From positions 1 to 32,718 of the forward strand of contig NZ_BHYL01000084.1 in NCBI RefSeq assembly GCF_003851725.1: a DNA stretch of 32,718 nt, read 5' to 3'. A model generated the notes under the pieces. It was given only the letters and a program-made list of their open reading frames with translations, was not told the DNA's origin and did not search any database. The DNA is from Cellulomonas algicola. GTDB lineage: Bacteria; Actinomycetota; Actinomycetes; Actinomycetales; Cellulomonadaceae. Positions 18,597-26,171 of the stretch are shown here, piece by piece. The translations under genes and the position numbers were made by a program. Position 1 is the stretch's first letter; the number at the start of each line of letters is the position of its first letter.

Positions 18597-19637
18597 ATGA
18601 GGCGAAACACCGTCGTTTCCGTCACCGCGCTCACCTTCGCCACCGCGCTCGGCCTCGCCGCCTGCAGCACCGGCGGCACCGGCACCGCCGCCGGCGACAG
18701 CACCGGGTCGTCGGGCGGCCAGGCCGCGACCGTCTTCAAGGTCGCGTTCAACCAGCAGCCCAACCACCCGCAGTTCCGGGCGCTCGACGCGATGGGCGAG
18801 CGCATCAAGGAGCGCACCGACGGCGCGTACGACCTGGAGATCTACCCGAACGAGACGCTCGGCGCGCAGAAGGAGACCATCGAGCTCGTGCAGTCGGGGG
18901 CCGTCGAGTTCTCGGTCGTCGCGAGCCCGCTGATGGAGAACTTCAACCCCGACTTCGTGGTCTTCAACCTGCCGTTCACGTTCGACTCGCAGGACCACCA
19001 GCGCGAGACGACGAACGACCCCGACATCGTGTCGGAGCTGTACTCGTCGCTCGACGACCAGGACCTGCACGTGCTCGCCGCGTTCCACGGCGGGGTCCGG
19101 TCGATGTACAACGGCGAGAAGCCGATCGAGACGCCCGCCGACCTCGAGGGCATGAAGGTCCGCGTCATCGAGTCCGACACCAACATCGAGATGATCCGCC
19201 TCATGGGCGGCACCGGGACGCCCATGGGCATGGGCGAGGTGTACGGCGCGCTCCAGTCGGGCGTCATCGACGCGGCCGAGAACAACGAGCTCACCTACGC
19301 GAACGTCAAGCACGCCGAGGTGGCGCCGTACTTCAGCTACACGCGGCACCTCATGCTGCCCGACTACCTCATCACCAACCCGGCGGTGATGGACGGTCTG
19401 CCCGACGACGTGCGCGCGATCTTCGAGGAGGAGCTCGCCGCCGCGGTCGAGGAGGAGGGCGACCTCTGGAAGACCGAGATCGAGGTCGCCAAGGAGATGG
19501 CGACCGAGGCGGGCGCGCAGTTCAACGAGGTCGACGAGGAGGCGTTCGCGGAGGTCATCCGCCCGCTCACGGAGTCGAAGCTCGACAACGACGTCATCCG
19601 CGAGATCCACGAGAAGGTCCGCGCCGCCGCCGGGTGA
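18597..19637 (+). CDS. dctP: TRAP transporter solute-binding lipoprotein (DctP)
   Basis: This is the substrate-binding subunit of a tripartite sodium-driven importer for organic acids, 346 residues long. A signal sequence with lipobox GLAAC anchors it by a lipid at Cys22 or so; an Ala/Gly/Ser linker follows. The DctP core is clear: HPQFRALDAMGERIKERTDGAYDLEIYPN, then LGAQKETIELVQSGAVEF, and GMKVRVIES with Arg189, the residue that in this family pairs with the substrate carboxylate, then EVYGALQSGVIDAAEN. GAGGAG stands before the ATG. It is the first gene of dctPQM-kduI-iclR-kduD. Given KduI and KduD, a uronate or unsaturated oligouronate is the likely ligand (inference). Confidence 0.93.
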   Translation: MRRNTVVSVTALTFATALGLAACSTGGTGTAAGDSTGSSGGQAATVFKVAFNQQPNHPQFRALDAMGERIKERTDGAYDLEIYPNETLGAQKETIELVQSGAVEFSVVASPLMENFNPDFVVFNLPFTFDSQDHQRETTNDPDIVSELYSSLDDQDLHVLAAFHGGVRSMYNGEKPIETPADLEGMKVRVIESDTNIEMIRLMGGTGTPMGMGEVYGALQSGVIDAAENNELTYANVKHAEVAPYFSYTRHLMLPDYLITNPAVMDGLPDDVRAIFEEELAAAVEEEGDLWKTEIEVAKEMATEAGAQFNEVDEEAFAEVIRPLTESKLDNDVIREIHEKVRAAAG

Positions 19638-19692
19638 CGGCCGCGCACCGGCCTCGCGCTCCCGCGCTCCCCGCACACCGAGAGGTCTGCTG

Positions 19693-20304
19693 ATGACATC
19701 CCCTCCCGCACCCCCGCCGCCACCGGACGACGGCCCCGACGACGGCGGCGACGCCGACGCGCCGCGACCCGTGCCCACCGAGCACGCGCTGCTCACCCGG
19801 TTCAAGACGGCGCTCGACGCCGTGCTCCGGGCGGTCTGCGTGACGCTCTTCGCGCTGCTCGTGCTGCTCGTGACGTGGCAGGTCTTCACGCGCCTCGTGC
19901 TGGACGCCCCGAGCGTCTGGTCCGAGGAGGCCGCCCGGTACGTGTTCGTGTGGGTCAGCCTCATCGGCGTGTCGATCGCGACCGGCGAGAAGGCCGACGT
20001 GGCGATCGACTACTTCGTGCTCAAGGCCCCGCTGGCCGCGCAGCGCGTGCTCGAGATCGTCGCGTACCTCAGCACCCTCACGTTCGCCGTCGTCGTCATG
20101 GTCTGGGGCGGCTGGACCAACGCGCACCAGACGTGGGACCAGGCCAACCCGGTCCTGCCCGTCTCGGCGGGAGCCCTGTACCTCGCGGTCCCGGTCGCGG
20201 GCGTGCTGTTCGCCTTCTACCTGCTCCACCACCTGGCCGGCACGCTCTCGCGCCGGTACGCCGGGGTCGAGCACACCGCACCCGAGGAAGGGGTCGAGCT
20301 GTGA
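19693..20304 (+). CDS. dctQ: TRAP transporter small permease (DctQ)
   Basis: This is the four-helix subunit that joins the binding protein to the large permease; it has 203 residues. A 30-residue Pro/Asp-rich N-terminal tail (including a run of five prolines) is unusual, and is followed by VCVTLFALLVLLVTWQVFTRLVL (helix 1), the DctQ signature WSEEAARYVFVWVSLIGVSIA (helix 2), VLEIVAYLSTLTFAVVVMVWGGW (helix 3) and ALYLAVPVAGVLFAFYLLHHLA (helix 4). Its stop overlaps the GTG start of the large permease gene by four bases, so the two are translationally coupled. Confidence 0.93.
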   Translation: MTSPPAPPPPPDDGPDDGGDADAPRPVPTEHALLTRFKTALDAVLRAVCVTLFALLVLLVTWQVFTRLVLDAPSVWSEEAARYVFVWVSLIGVSIATGEKADVAIDYFVLKAPLAAQRVLEIVAYLSTLTFAVVVMVWGGWTNAHQTWDQANPVLPVSAGALYLAVPVAGVLFAFYLLHHLAGTLSRRYAGVEHTAPEEGVEL

Positions 20305-21608
20305 CCGACGTCGCGCTCGTGACGGCCGTCCTGTTCGGCGGCATGGCCGTGCTCATGGCGATCGGTGCGCCGGTCAGCATCAGCATCGGCCTGCCGTCGG
20401 CGGTCTCGCTCGTCCTCGTCCTGGGCCTCGAGGACGGCGCCGCGACGTCCGCGCAGCGGATGTTCAACGGCGTCAACTCGTTCGCCCTGCTCGCGATCCC
20501 GTTCTTCATCCTCGCCGGCGGGATCATGAACAACGGCGGCATCGCGACGCGGCTCATCAACCTCGCGAAGGTGCTCGTCGGCCGCACGCCCGCCCCGCTC
20601 GCGCAGACGAACGTCCTGGCGAACATGCTGTTCGGGGCGATCAGCGGGTCGGCGATCGCGGCCGCGGCGGCGGTCGGCACGACGATGTCGCCGATGCAGG
20701 CCCGCGAGAGGTACGACCGGGCGTTCACCGCCGCGACGAACGTCGCCTCCGCGCCCAGCGGCATGCTCATCCCGCCGAGCAACCTCATAATCATCTACGC
20801 GATGGCCAGCGGCAGCGCCTCGGTCGGCGCGCTGTTCCTCGCCGGGTACGTGCCGGGCGTCCTGTGGGGCGTCGCGTGCATGCTCGTCGTCGCGTGGTAC
20901 GCCCGTCGGCACCCCGAGCTCCGCGAGCCGGTCCGGGCGGACCTGCGTCAGATCGGGACCGTCTTCGTGCAGGCGCTGCCGTCCCTGGCGCTCGTGGTCG
21001 TCGTCATCGGCGGCATCGTCGGCGGCTTCTTCACCGCGACCGAGGGGTCGGCGGTCGCGGTGGTCGCGTCGCTCGTCCTGTCGTTCCTCTACCGGGCGAT
21101 CCGCGTGCGGGACCTGCCGCGCATCCTGTACTCCGCGGCGCGCACGAGCTCGGTCGTGATCTTCCTCATCGGCGTCTCGTCGATCATGTCGTTCGTCATG
21201 AGCTTCACGCGGATGCCGCAGCTCATCGCCGAGGGCCTGTTCGGGTGGACCGACAGCAAGGTCGTCGTGCTGCTCGTGATGATGCTGGTGCTGCTCGTCA
21301 TCGGCATCCCGCTCGACGCGACGCCCGCCGTGCTGATCTTCACGCCGATCTTCCTACCGATCGCGATGCAGTACGGGATCGACCCCGTGCACTTCGGCAT
21401 CATGCTCACCTTCAACCTCTGCATCGCGATCATCTCGCCCCCGTCGGCGCCCGTGCTGTTCGTCGGCGCGCAGGTCGCCGGCGTGCGGATCGAGCCCGTC
21501 ATCCGCCACCTCATGCCGTTCTTCCTCGCGCTCGTGGCGGTGCTCTTCCTCGTCGTCTTCGTCCCCGGGCTGTCGCTGTGGCTGCCCGGCCTCGTCGGCC
21601 TGCTCTGA
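20301..21608 (+). CDS. dctM: TRAP transporter large permease (DctM)
   Basis: This is the 435-residue transport subunit, with about 12 hydrophobic segments. DctM signatures are present: MAIGAPVSISIGLPSAVSL near the start, FALLAIPFFILAGGIMNNGGI, GAISGSAIAAAAAVGTTMSPMQ, then SAPSGMLIPPSNLIIIYAM and, in the second half, GIPLDATPAVLIFTPIFLPI and CIAIISPPSAPVLFVG. The layout and length are normal. The GTG start at 20301 overlaps the dctQ stop (GTGA). The protein belongs to the DctM type used with separate DctQ subunits, not the fused TAXI type. Confidence 0.95.
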   Translation: MTDVALVTAVLFGGMAVLMAIGAPVSISIGLPSAVSLVLVLGLEDGAATSAQRMFNGVNSFALLAIPFFILAGGIMNNGGIATRLINLAKVLVGRTPAPLAQTNVLANMLFGAISGSAIAAAAAVGTTMSPMQARERYDRAFTAATNVASAPSGMLIPPSNLIIIYAMASGSASVGALFLAGYVPGVLWGVACMLVVAWYARRHPELREPVRADLRQIGTVFVQALPSLALVVVVIGGIVGGFFTATEGSAVAVVASLVLSFLYRAIRVRDLPRILYSAARTSSVVIFLIGVSSIMSFVMSFTRMPQLIAEGLFGWTDSKVVVLLVMMLVLLVIGIPLDATPAVLIFTPIFLPIAMQYGIDPVHFGIMLTFNLCIAIISPPSAPVLFVGAQVAGVRIEPVIRHLMPFFLALVAVLFLVVFVPGLSLWLPGLVGLL

Positions 21609-21651
21609 GCCGGCCCCACCCCACCCGCACCCCGACCCGGAAGGTTTCCCG

Positions 21652-22491
21652 ATGGATCTGCGGTACGCCACCAGCCCCGAGCACGTGCGCGGCATGGACA
21701 CCGAGGAGCTGCGGCGACGGTTCCTCGTCCAGGACCTGTTCGCCGACGACGAGGCCCGCGCCGTGCAGACGCACCACGACCGCGTCGTGCTCGTCGGCGT
21801 CGTCCCGGCCACCCGCCCGGTCAGCCTGCCGACGTTCGCCGAGCTCCGGTCCGCGCACTTCTTCGAGCGGCGCGAGGCGGGCGTCGTCAACGTCGGCGGG
21901 CCGGGCACGGTCACCGTCGACGGCGAGACGCACACCGTCGACCGGGGCGCGTTCCTGTACGTGGGACGCGGTGCGCGCGACGTCGTGCTCGCGTCGACGG
22001 AGCCGACGGGGTCCGACGGCCCGGCCGCGTTCTACCTGTTCTCCGCACCGGCCCACACGTCCTACCCGACGACGCTCGTCGGGCCCGACGGCGGGACGGT
22101 GCGCGAGCTCGGCGACGCCCTCACGTCGAACCGTCGCACGCTGCGCCAGGTGATCCACGAGGGCGGCGTGCGCAGCTGCCAGGTCGTCATGGGCATGACG
22201 ACGCTGCACCCCGGCAGCATGTGGAACACCATGCCGGCCCACACCCACGACCGGCGGACGGAGGTCTACCTGTACGTCGACGTGCCCGACGACGCCCGCG
22301 TCGTGCACCTCCTCGGCGAGCCCGCCGAGACCCGGCACCTGCTGGTCGCGAACCGCGAGGCCGTCGTCTCGCCGAGCTGGTCCGTCCACTCGGGCGTCGG
22401 CACCGCGAGCTACGCCTTCGTCTGGGCCATGGCAGGCGAGAATCAGTCGTTCGACGACATGGATGGGCACCCCATCACCGACCTGCGCTAG
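21652..22491 (+). CDS. kduI: 5-dehydro-4-deoxy-D-glucuronate isomerase (KduI)
   Basis: KduI turns 5-keto-4-deoxyuronate, from breakdown of pectin or other polyuronides, into 2,5-diketo-3-deoxygluconate. The 279-residue protein spans the family's full length and starts MDLRYATSPEHVRGMDTEELR, as usual. The zinc ligands are visible as MPAHTHDRRTE (His197, His199, Glu204) and WSVHSGVG (His246), one position off those recalled for E. coli. GGENQSFDDMD-like ending (AGENQSFDDMD) is typical. It lies 43 bp after dctM and 27 bp before the regulator gene, in one operon. Confidence 0.95.
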   Translation: MDLRYATSPEHVRGMDTEELRRRFLVQDLFADDEARAVQTHHDRVVLVGVVPATRPVSLPTFAELRSAHFFERREAGVVNVGGPGTVTVDGETHTVDRGAFLYVGRGARDVVLASTEPTGSDGPAAFYLFSAPAHTSYPTTLVGPDGGTVRELGDALTSNRRTLRQVIHEGGVRSCQVVMGMTTLHPGSMWNTMPAHTHDRRTEVYLYVDVPDDARVVHLLGEPAETRHLLVANREAVVSPSWSVHSGVGTASYAFVWAMAGENQSFDDMDGHPITDLR

Positions 22492-22518
22492 CGCGCCCAC
22501 GACGACAGGTGGACGGAC

Positions 22519-23337
22519 ATGGTCTCCGGCTCGACGCCAGCACCCCGCACACGAGCGGGCGACGAGCCCGGCCGGCCCGGTCCGCAGCCGGAGGCGGCGC
22601 CCGGCGCGAGCGAGAAGACGCTGCTCGTGCTCGAGGCCGCGATGGCGCACGGCCGGTTCACCGACGTCGTCGAGGCCACGGGGCTCGCGAAGGCCACCAC
22701 CCACCGGATCCTCGCGACGCTCATCGAGCGCCAGTTCGTCGCGGTCGCCGCCGACGGCACGTACCTGCCCGGTCCGAAGATCCTGTCGCTCGCCGGGCAG
22801 GCCATGGCGCGCATCGACATCACGGCGATCGCGCAGCCGTTCGTCGACGAGCTCGTCGAGAAGACGCACTGCACCGTCCACGTCGGGGTCAAGAACGGCG
22901 ACGAGATCGTCTACCTGATCCGCGCCGACTCCGACAAGCCGTACCTCATGCCGTCGCGGGTCGGCCTCGCGATCCCCCTGCACACGTCGGGGATCGGGAA
23001 GGTCGTCCTCGGCGGGTTCACCGACCAAGGGCTCGAGCGGTTCGTCGAGCGGGTGGGCCTGCCACGACGGACCGCGAACACGATCACCACGCTGGACGGC
23101 CTGCGGGCCGAGGTCGCCGAGGTCCGGCGGCTCGGGTACGCGCTCGACCGCGAGGAGAACGTGCCGGGTGTCGCGTGCGTCGCGGCCCCGATCTACGACA
23201 CCACGCACACCGTCACCTACGGGATCAGCATCTCGACGCTGACCCTCGAGCACAGCATCGACCAGATCGAGGCGATGGCCCCCCTGGCCGTCGAGGCCGC
23301 GCAGAAGATCTCCGCGGCGCTCGGTCACACGGGCTGA
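22519..23337 (+). CDS. IclR-family regulator, KdgR-type by context
   Basis: This 272-residue regulator has a 30-residue Pro-rich extension, a winged helix-turn-helix at about 33-90 (SEKTLLVLEAAMAHGRFTDVVEATGLAKATTHRIL) and an IclR effector domain at about 100-268 (AIPLHTSGIGKVVLGGF, LGYALDREENVPGVACVAAPI, YGISISTLTLEH). All parts of the family are present. It lies between kduI and kduD in the operon that it probably represses through the palindrome at 18387-18401. The likely effector is 2-keto-3-deoxygluconate or a related intermediate, as for KdgR in enterobacteria; this is inference. Confidence 0.9.
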   Translation: MVSGSTPAPRTRAGDEPGRPGPQPEAAPGASEKTLLVLEAAMAHGRFTDVVEATGLAKATTHRILATLIERQFVAVAADGTYLPGPKILSLAGQAMARIDITAIAQPFVDELVEKTHCTVHVGVKNGDEIVYLIRADSDKPYLMPSRVGLAIPLHTSGIGKVVLGGFTDQGLERFVERVGLPRRTANTITTLDGLRAEVAEVRRLGYALDREENVPGVACVAAPIYDTTHTVTYGISISTLTLEHSIDQIEAMAPLAVEAAQKISAALGHTG

Positions 23338-23378
23338 CCGCACCGGTCGCCCACGGCGCACCGGAGGAGAGCACGCCC

Positions 23379-24170
23379 ATGACGACCGCCCCCAGCACCT
23401 CGGCCGACTACACGGCCCGCCTCTTCGGGCTGACCGGCCGGCTCGCGGTCGTCACCGGCGCCAGCCGCGGCATCGGGCTCGCCGTGGCCGAGGCGCTGGC
23501 CTGGTCCGGCGCCGACGTGATCGGCGTCAGCCACTCCCTGCCGTCGGGCGCGTCAGACGCCCGCGCCGCGGTCGAGGCCGCCGGACGGACGTTCACGCCG
23601 CTGCGGGCCGACCTCGCCGACCGGGCCGCCGTCGCCGCGCTCGCCACCGACCTCGCCGGCCGGGACGTCGACATCCTCGTGAACAACGGCGGCACGATCC
23701 GCCGCACACCTGCCGTCGCCCACACCGACGAGGACTTCGACCACGTGCTCGACGTCAACCTGCGCTCGGCGTTCGTCCTGTCGCGCGAGGTCGGGCGGAC
23801 CATGGTGGCGCGCGGGTCGGGGCGGATCGTCAACGTCGCGTCGATGCTGAGCTTCCAGGGCGGGATCACCGTGCCCGGGTACACGGCGTCGAAGTCGGCG
23901 CTCGCGGGCCTGACCCGCGCGCTCGCGAACGAGTGGGCGTCGTCCGGGGTGCACGTCAACGCCGTCGCGCCCGGCTACGTGGCGACCGCGAACACCGACG
24001 ACCTGCGCGCCGACCGGTCGCGCGCCGCCGAGATCCTCGGGCGGATCCCCGCGCACCGGTGGGCGACGCCCTCCGACGTGGCCGGGGCCGTCGTGTTCCT
24101 GTGCTCGCCGGCCGCGGACTACGTCCACGGCGCGGTTCTCCCCGTCGACGGCGGCTGGCTGGCCCGCTGA
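23379..24170 (+). CDS. kduD: 2-dehydro-3-deoxy-D-gluconate 5-dehydrogenase (KduD), SDR family
   Basis: This NAD(P)H-dependent short-chain dehydrogenase should reduce 2,5-diketo-3-deoxygluconate to 2-keto-3-deoxygluconate, the step after KduI. The 263-residue protein has the cofactor motif TGASRGIG at 26-33, NNGG at 102-105, and the catalytic set Asn127, Ser155, Tyr168 and Lys172. The stretch LSFQGGITVPGYTASKSAL is characteristic of KduD. GGAGGAG precedes ATG 23379. SDR enzymes are hard to tell apart from sequence alone; the KduI neighbour makes KduD much the best choice. No KDG kinase or aldolase gene is in the window, so the pathway must finish elsewhere. Confidence 0.9.
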   Translation: MTTAPSTSADYTARLFGLTGRLAVVTGASRGIGLAVAEALAWSGADVIGVSHSLPSGASDARAAVEAAGRTFTPLRADLADRAAVAALATDLAGRDVDILVNNGGTIRRTPAVAHTDEDFDHVLDVNLRSAFVLSREVGRTMVARGSGRIVNVASMLSFQGGITVPGYTASKSALAGLTRALANEWASSGVHVNAVAPGYVATANTDDLRADRSRAAEILGRIPAHRWATPSDVAGAVVFLCSPAADYVHGAVLPVDGGWLAR

Positions 24171-24196
24171 GCGGGCCGGACCGCAGGACGGCCCGC
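24161..24196. terminator. Overlapping hairpins at the kduD stop
   Basis: GGCCCGC (24161-24167) can pair with GCGGGCC (24171-24177), putting the TGA stop in a 3-nt loop, or GCGGGCCG (24171-24178) can pair with CGGCCCGC (24189-24196) with a 10-nt loop. The second form is a plausible terminator between kduD and the convergent gene. Confidence 0.5.
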
Positions 24197-24236
24197 ACGG
24201 CGCTTGCCCGGGCCACCGCCTGAGCCACCGCCGGGG

Positions 24237-24854
24237 CTACCGTCGGGCGACGCCCAGCGTGCGCAGGTGCAGCGCCGCGAGGTCGCGGACGACGGGAGCG
24301 TCGTCGTCACCCCACGCAGCAGCAGGGTCCGGGTGCACGGCGAGCAGGTCGCGCGGTGCGGCGGACGTCAGCGCACGGAGCGCGAGCACGCGGTCGCCCT
24401 GCGGCCCCACTGACGACAGCAGGCGCAGGTCGTGCGTCCCACGCCACCACCGCACGCGCGGGCTGAGCCGGGCGACCAGGGCGACCAGGAGGGGGACCGC
24501 GACCACGGCGACGGCGAGCACGAGCGCGAGCCGCTCGACGGCCTGGACCTGCTCGTAGCTCGCTGCGGCGATCGCGGCCGCGCCGTCGGACGCGCCGTCG
24601 AGCGGGGCGGACAGGGGTTCGCCGACGAGCGGGACGACCGCGACGCCGTCGCGCCCCGCGGCGAGCTGATCGGCGATCCCGTCGGCGCCCGAGCCGATGC
24701 TGCGGACGGGGTCGGCGAGGTGCCACACCGCCGCGTGGACGCGGACCGCCAGCCACACGGAGGCGGCGACGACCACGAGGGCGACGAGGTCGCCGACGAC
24801 CTGCCGCCGCAGGATCGGGCTCGGGGTCGCGTAGAGGCGAGGCACGCGCCGCAT
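24237..24854 (-). CDS. Two-helix membrane protein, unknown function
   Basis: I do not recognise this protein beyond its being a conserved-looking membrane protein of 205 residues. One helix lies at about 20-45 (VVGDLVALVVVAASVWLAVRVHAAVW) and a second at about 108-128 (LALVLAVAVVAVPLLVALVARL). The 65 residues between them (including ADPVRSIGSGADGIADQLA) should be outside, and the C-terminal 75 residues (WWRGTHDLRLL, then LLAVHPDPAAAW, ending LHLRTLGVARR) form a cytoplasmic domain. It converges on kduD and is followed upstream by another minus-strand gene, 57 bp away, that may be co-transcribed with it. Confidence 0.75.
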   Translation of the reverse strand: MRRVPRLYATPSPILRRQVVGDLVALVVVAASVWLAVRVHAAVWHLADPVRSIGSGADGIADQLAAGRDGVAVVPLVGEPLSAPLDGASDGAAAIAAASYEQVQAVERLALVLAVAVVAVPLLVALVARLSPRVRWWRGTHDLRLLSSVGPQGDRVLALRALTSAAPRDLLAVHPDPAAAWGDDDAPVVRDLAALHLRTLGVARR

Positions 24855-24911
24855 GCTAGGACCAGCCGCTCCGTCCGGCCCGGCGAACGGCGGGCGGCGG
24901 TGCGGGGCTCG

Positions 24912-25583
24912 TCAGGGGGCGAGAGAGCGTCGGGCTTCCTCGAGCGTCTCGCTCCGCACCGGGTGGTCGACGAGCTGCTGGACGACCACGCCGGGTCCGT
25001 AGCGCGCGTCGTCGTCGGCGGGGATGCCCAGCGCGGCCAGGTAGCGCAGCAGCAGCGGCCGGTCGAACCGGTCGCGGACCCGGCGCGCCGTGTACCGGTC
25101 CGTGTCCTCGAAGTCGAACGGGTCGCCGAGCGCGTACCACGACCACCGATCGTCGGCCGCGTCCGCGGTGAGCGTCCGCACGTGCCGCGACGGCACTTGC
25201 CCGCCGGGGCCGTGCACCCAGAGCTGTGTCGACTGGTGCCCGGGTCCGTGCCGCGGCGCGTGCACGGCCACGACGCACCGGGCGTCGAGCCGCGCCGCGA
25301 GGGCATGTGCGGATGCGGTCGGGTCGCCGCCCTCCGTCCCGTTGTTCAGGTACGCCGACCAGCGGTCCCCGCACGGGAGGACGAGCTCGCGCGTCCACGG
25401 CGACTCGAACGGGGCGAGGTCCTCGAGCACGTCGGGGTACGCGCGTGGCGACGACACCACGGTCCGGTGCCCGAGCCCGGTGCGCCACCGGACGAGCTCG
25501 TCGACGAGGCCGTCCGCGGGGACGTCGACGAACTGCACGGACCAGCCGATCGGGCTGGCCGCGCCGCCCAGGAGGATCGTCAC
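24912..25583 (-). CDS. Unrecognised cytoplasmic protein
   Basis: I do not recognise this 223-residue protein. It has no signal peptide or membrane segment. Visible features are a start of VTILLGGAASPIGWSVQFVDVP, an acidic and Trp/Tyr-rich middle (DDRWSWYALGDPFDFEDTDRYTAR) and a C-terminal helix-rich part ending DHPVRSETLEEARRSLAP. The many exposed charged residues suggest a soluble protein. The GTG at 25583 was chosen because AT-poor intergenic sequence begins there and GGTACGGTCGGG precedes it, though that is a weak ribosome site. It diverges from the phosphonate operon and shares its control region, so it may be co-regulated, but nothing in it points to phosphonate chemistry. Confidence 0.65.
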   Translation of the reverse strand: MTILLGGAASPIGWSVQFVDVPADGLVDELVRWRTGLGHRTVVSSPRAYPDVLEDLAPFESPWTRELVLPCGDRWSAYLNNGTEGGDPTASAHALAARLDARCVVAVHAPRHGPGHQSTQLWVHGPGGQVPSRHVRTLTADAADDRWSWYALGDPFDFEDTDRYTARRVRDRFDRPLLLRYLAALGIPADDDARYGPGVVVQQLVDHPVRSETLEEARRSLAP

Positions 25584-25648
25584 GCGCCCGACCGTACCGG
25601 CCGCCGTGGGTCGTCGGGCGGGCCGGTGCGAGTCGGGAGCGCACCATC

Positions 25649-25676
25649 TGGACGGCCGTCCACGCGGAGGTGGACG
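25649..25676. promoter_or_regulatory. Interleaved TGGACG palindromes before the phosphonate operon
   Basis: TGGACGGCCGTCCA (25649-25662) is a perfect 14-bp palindrome. Its right arm, CGTCCAC (25657-25663), also pairs with GTGGACG (25670-25676) across six bases. The three TGGACG half-sites end 16 bp before the -35 element, a place suited to an activator or repressor of the divergent genes. The binding protein is unknown. Confidence 0.5.
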
Positions 25677-25691
25677 CGACATGACCCTTTC

Positions 25692-25721
25692 TTGCCACTT
25701 GTCCGGATTGTTCGCTAACGT
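25692..25721 (+). promoter_or_regulatory. Promoter of the phosphonate operon
   Basis: TTGCCA (25692-25697), an 18-bp spacer and TAACGT (25716-25721) form a good promoter in an AT-richer patch (about 25680-25720) that stands out from its surroundings. The start would be near 25728, giving a leader of about 73 nt to the cupin gene. Confidence 0.65.
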
Positions 25722-25800
25722 GCCGTGACGCCACGCGGTGCCGGTGCATTTCCCGGGCCGACGGGCGTCCTTTCTTTCGCACGGCAGGGGGAGCACGAGC

Positions 25801-26166
25801 GTGCACATCGACAGGAACTCGACCGACAAGTACAAGCCGGAGTACGACGTCCTCGTCCGGCGCTTCGCGGAGACCTTCGCGCAGACGAGCCCGGGCAAGG
25901 AGGCCATGGGCGCGGCCATCTCGGTGTTCGAGCCGGGCGAGACGATCCGCGAGCACGTCAACAAGCCCGAGGTCGAGGAGGTCTTCCTCGTCCTCGACGG
26001 CGACGTCGACTTCTACCTCGACGGCCGGCGCGAGCGCATCACGACCGGCGACATGGGGCTCGCGCACGTCGGCCAGGCGCACGCGTTCACCAACGCGGGC
26101 ACCGGGACGGCCCGGCTGCTGAGCATCTGGTGGCGCGCGGTGCGCGAGCCCGCGCCCGTGGCCTGA
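25801..26166 (+). CDS. Small cupin-domain protein
   Basis: This single-domain cupin of 121 residues has motif 1 as GETIREHVNKPEVEEVFLVLDGDV (with His-Val-Asn where HxH is usual, then Glu) and motif 2 as GDMGLAHVGQAHAFTNAG with His, so a metal site is probable but altered. The GTG at 25801 follows GGGGGAG at good spacing; in-frame upstream starts lack one. The MetRS-like gene starts five bases after its stop, so the two are co-expressed. Phosphonate pathways use cupin-fold dioxygenases and epoxidases (HEPD, HppE), but those are longer and two-domain or carry a helix-turn-helix, so this one may be an isomerase, a binding protein or an oxygenase subunit. Role unassigned. Confidence 0.85.
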   Translation: MHIDRNSTDKYKPEYDVLVRRFAETFAQTSPGKEAMGAAISVFEPGETIREHVNKPEVEEVFLVLDGDVDFYLDGRRERITTGDMGLAHVGQAHAFTNAGTGTARLLSIWWRAVREPAPVA

Positions 26167-26171
26167 CGGCG

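Noticed and set aside
23379-24170. FabG-type 3-oxoacyl-ACP reductase
   Set aside because: SDR sequences overlap, but the KduD-like GGITVPGYTASKS segment and the kduI/TRAP/IclR operon favour KduD.
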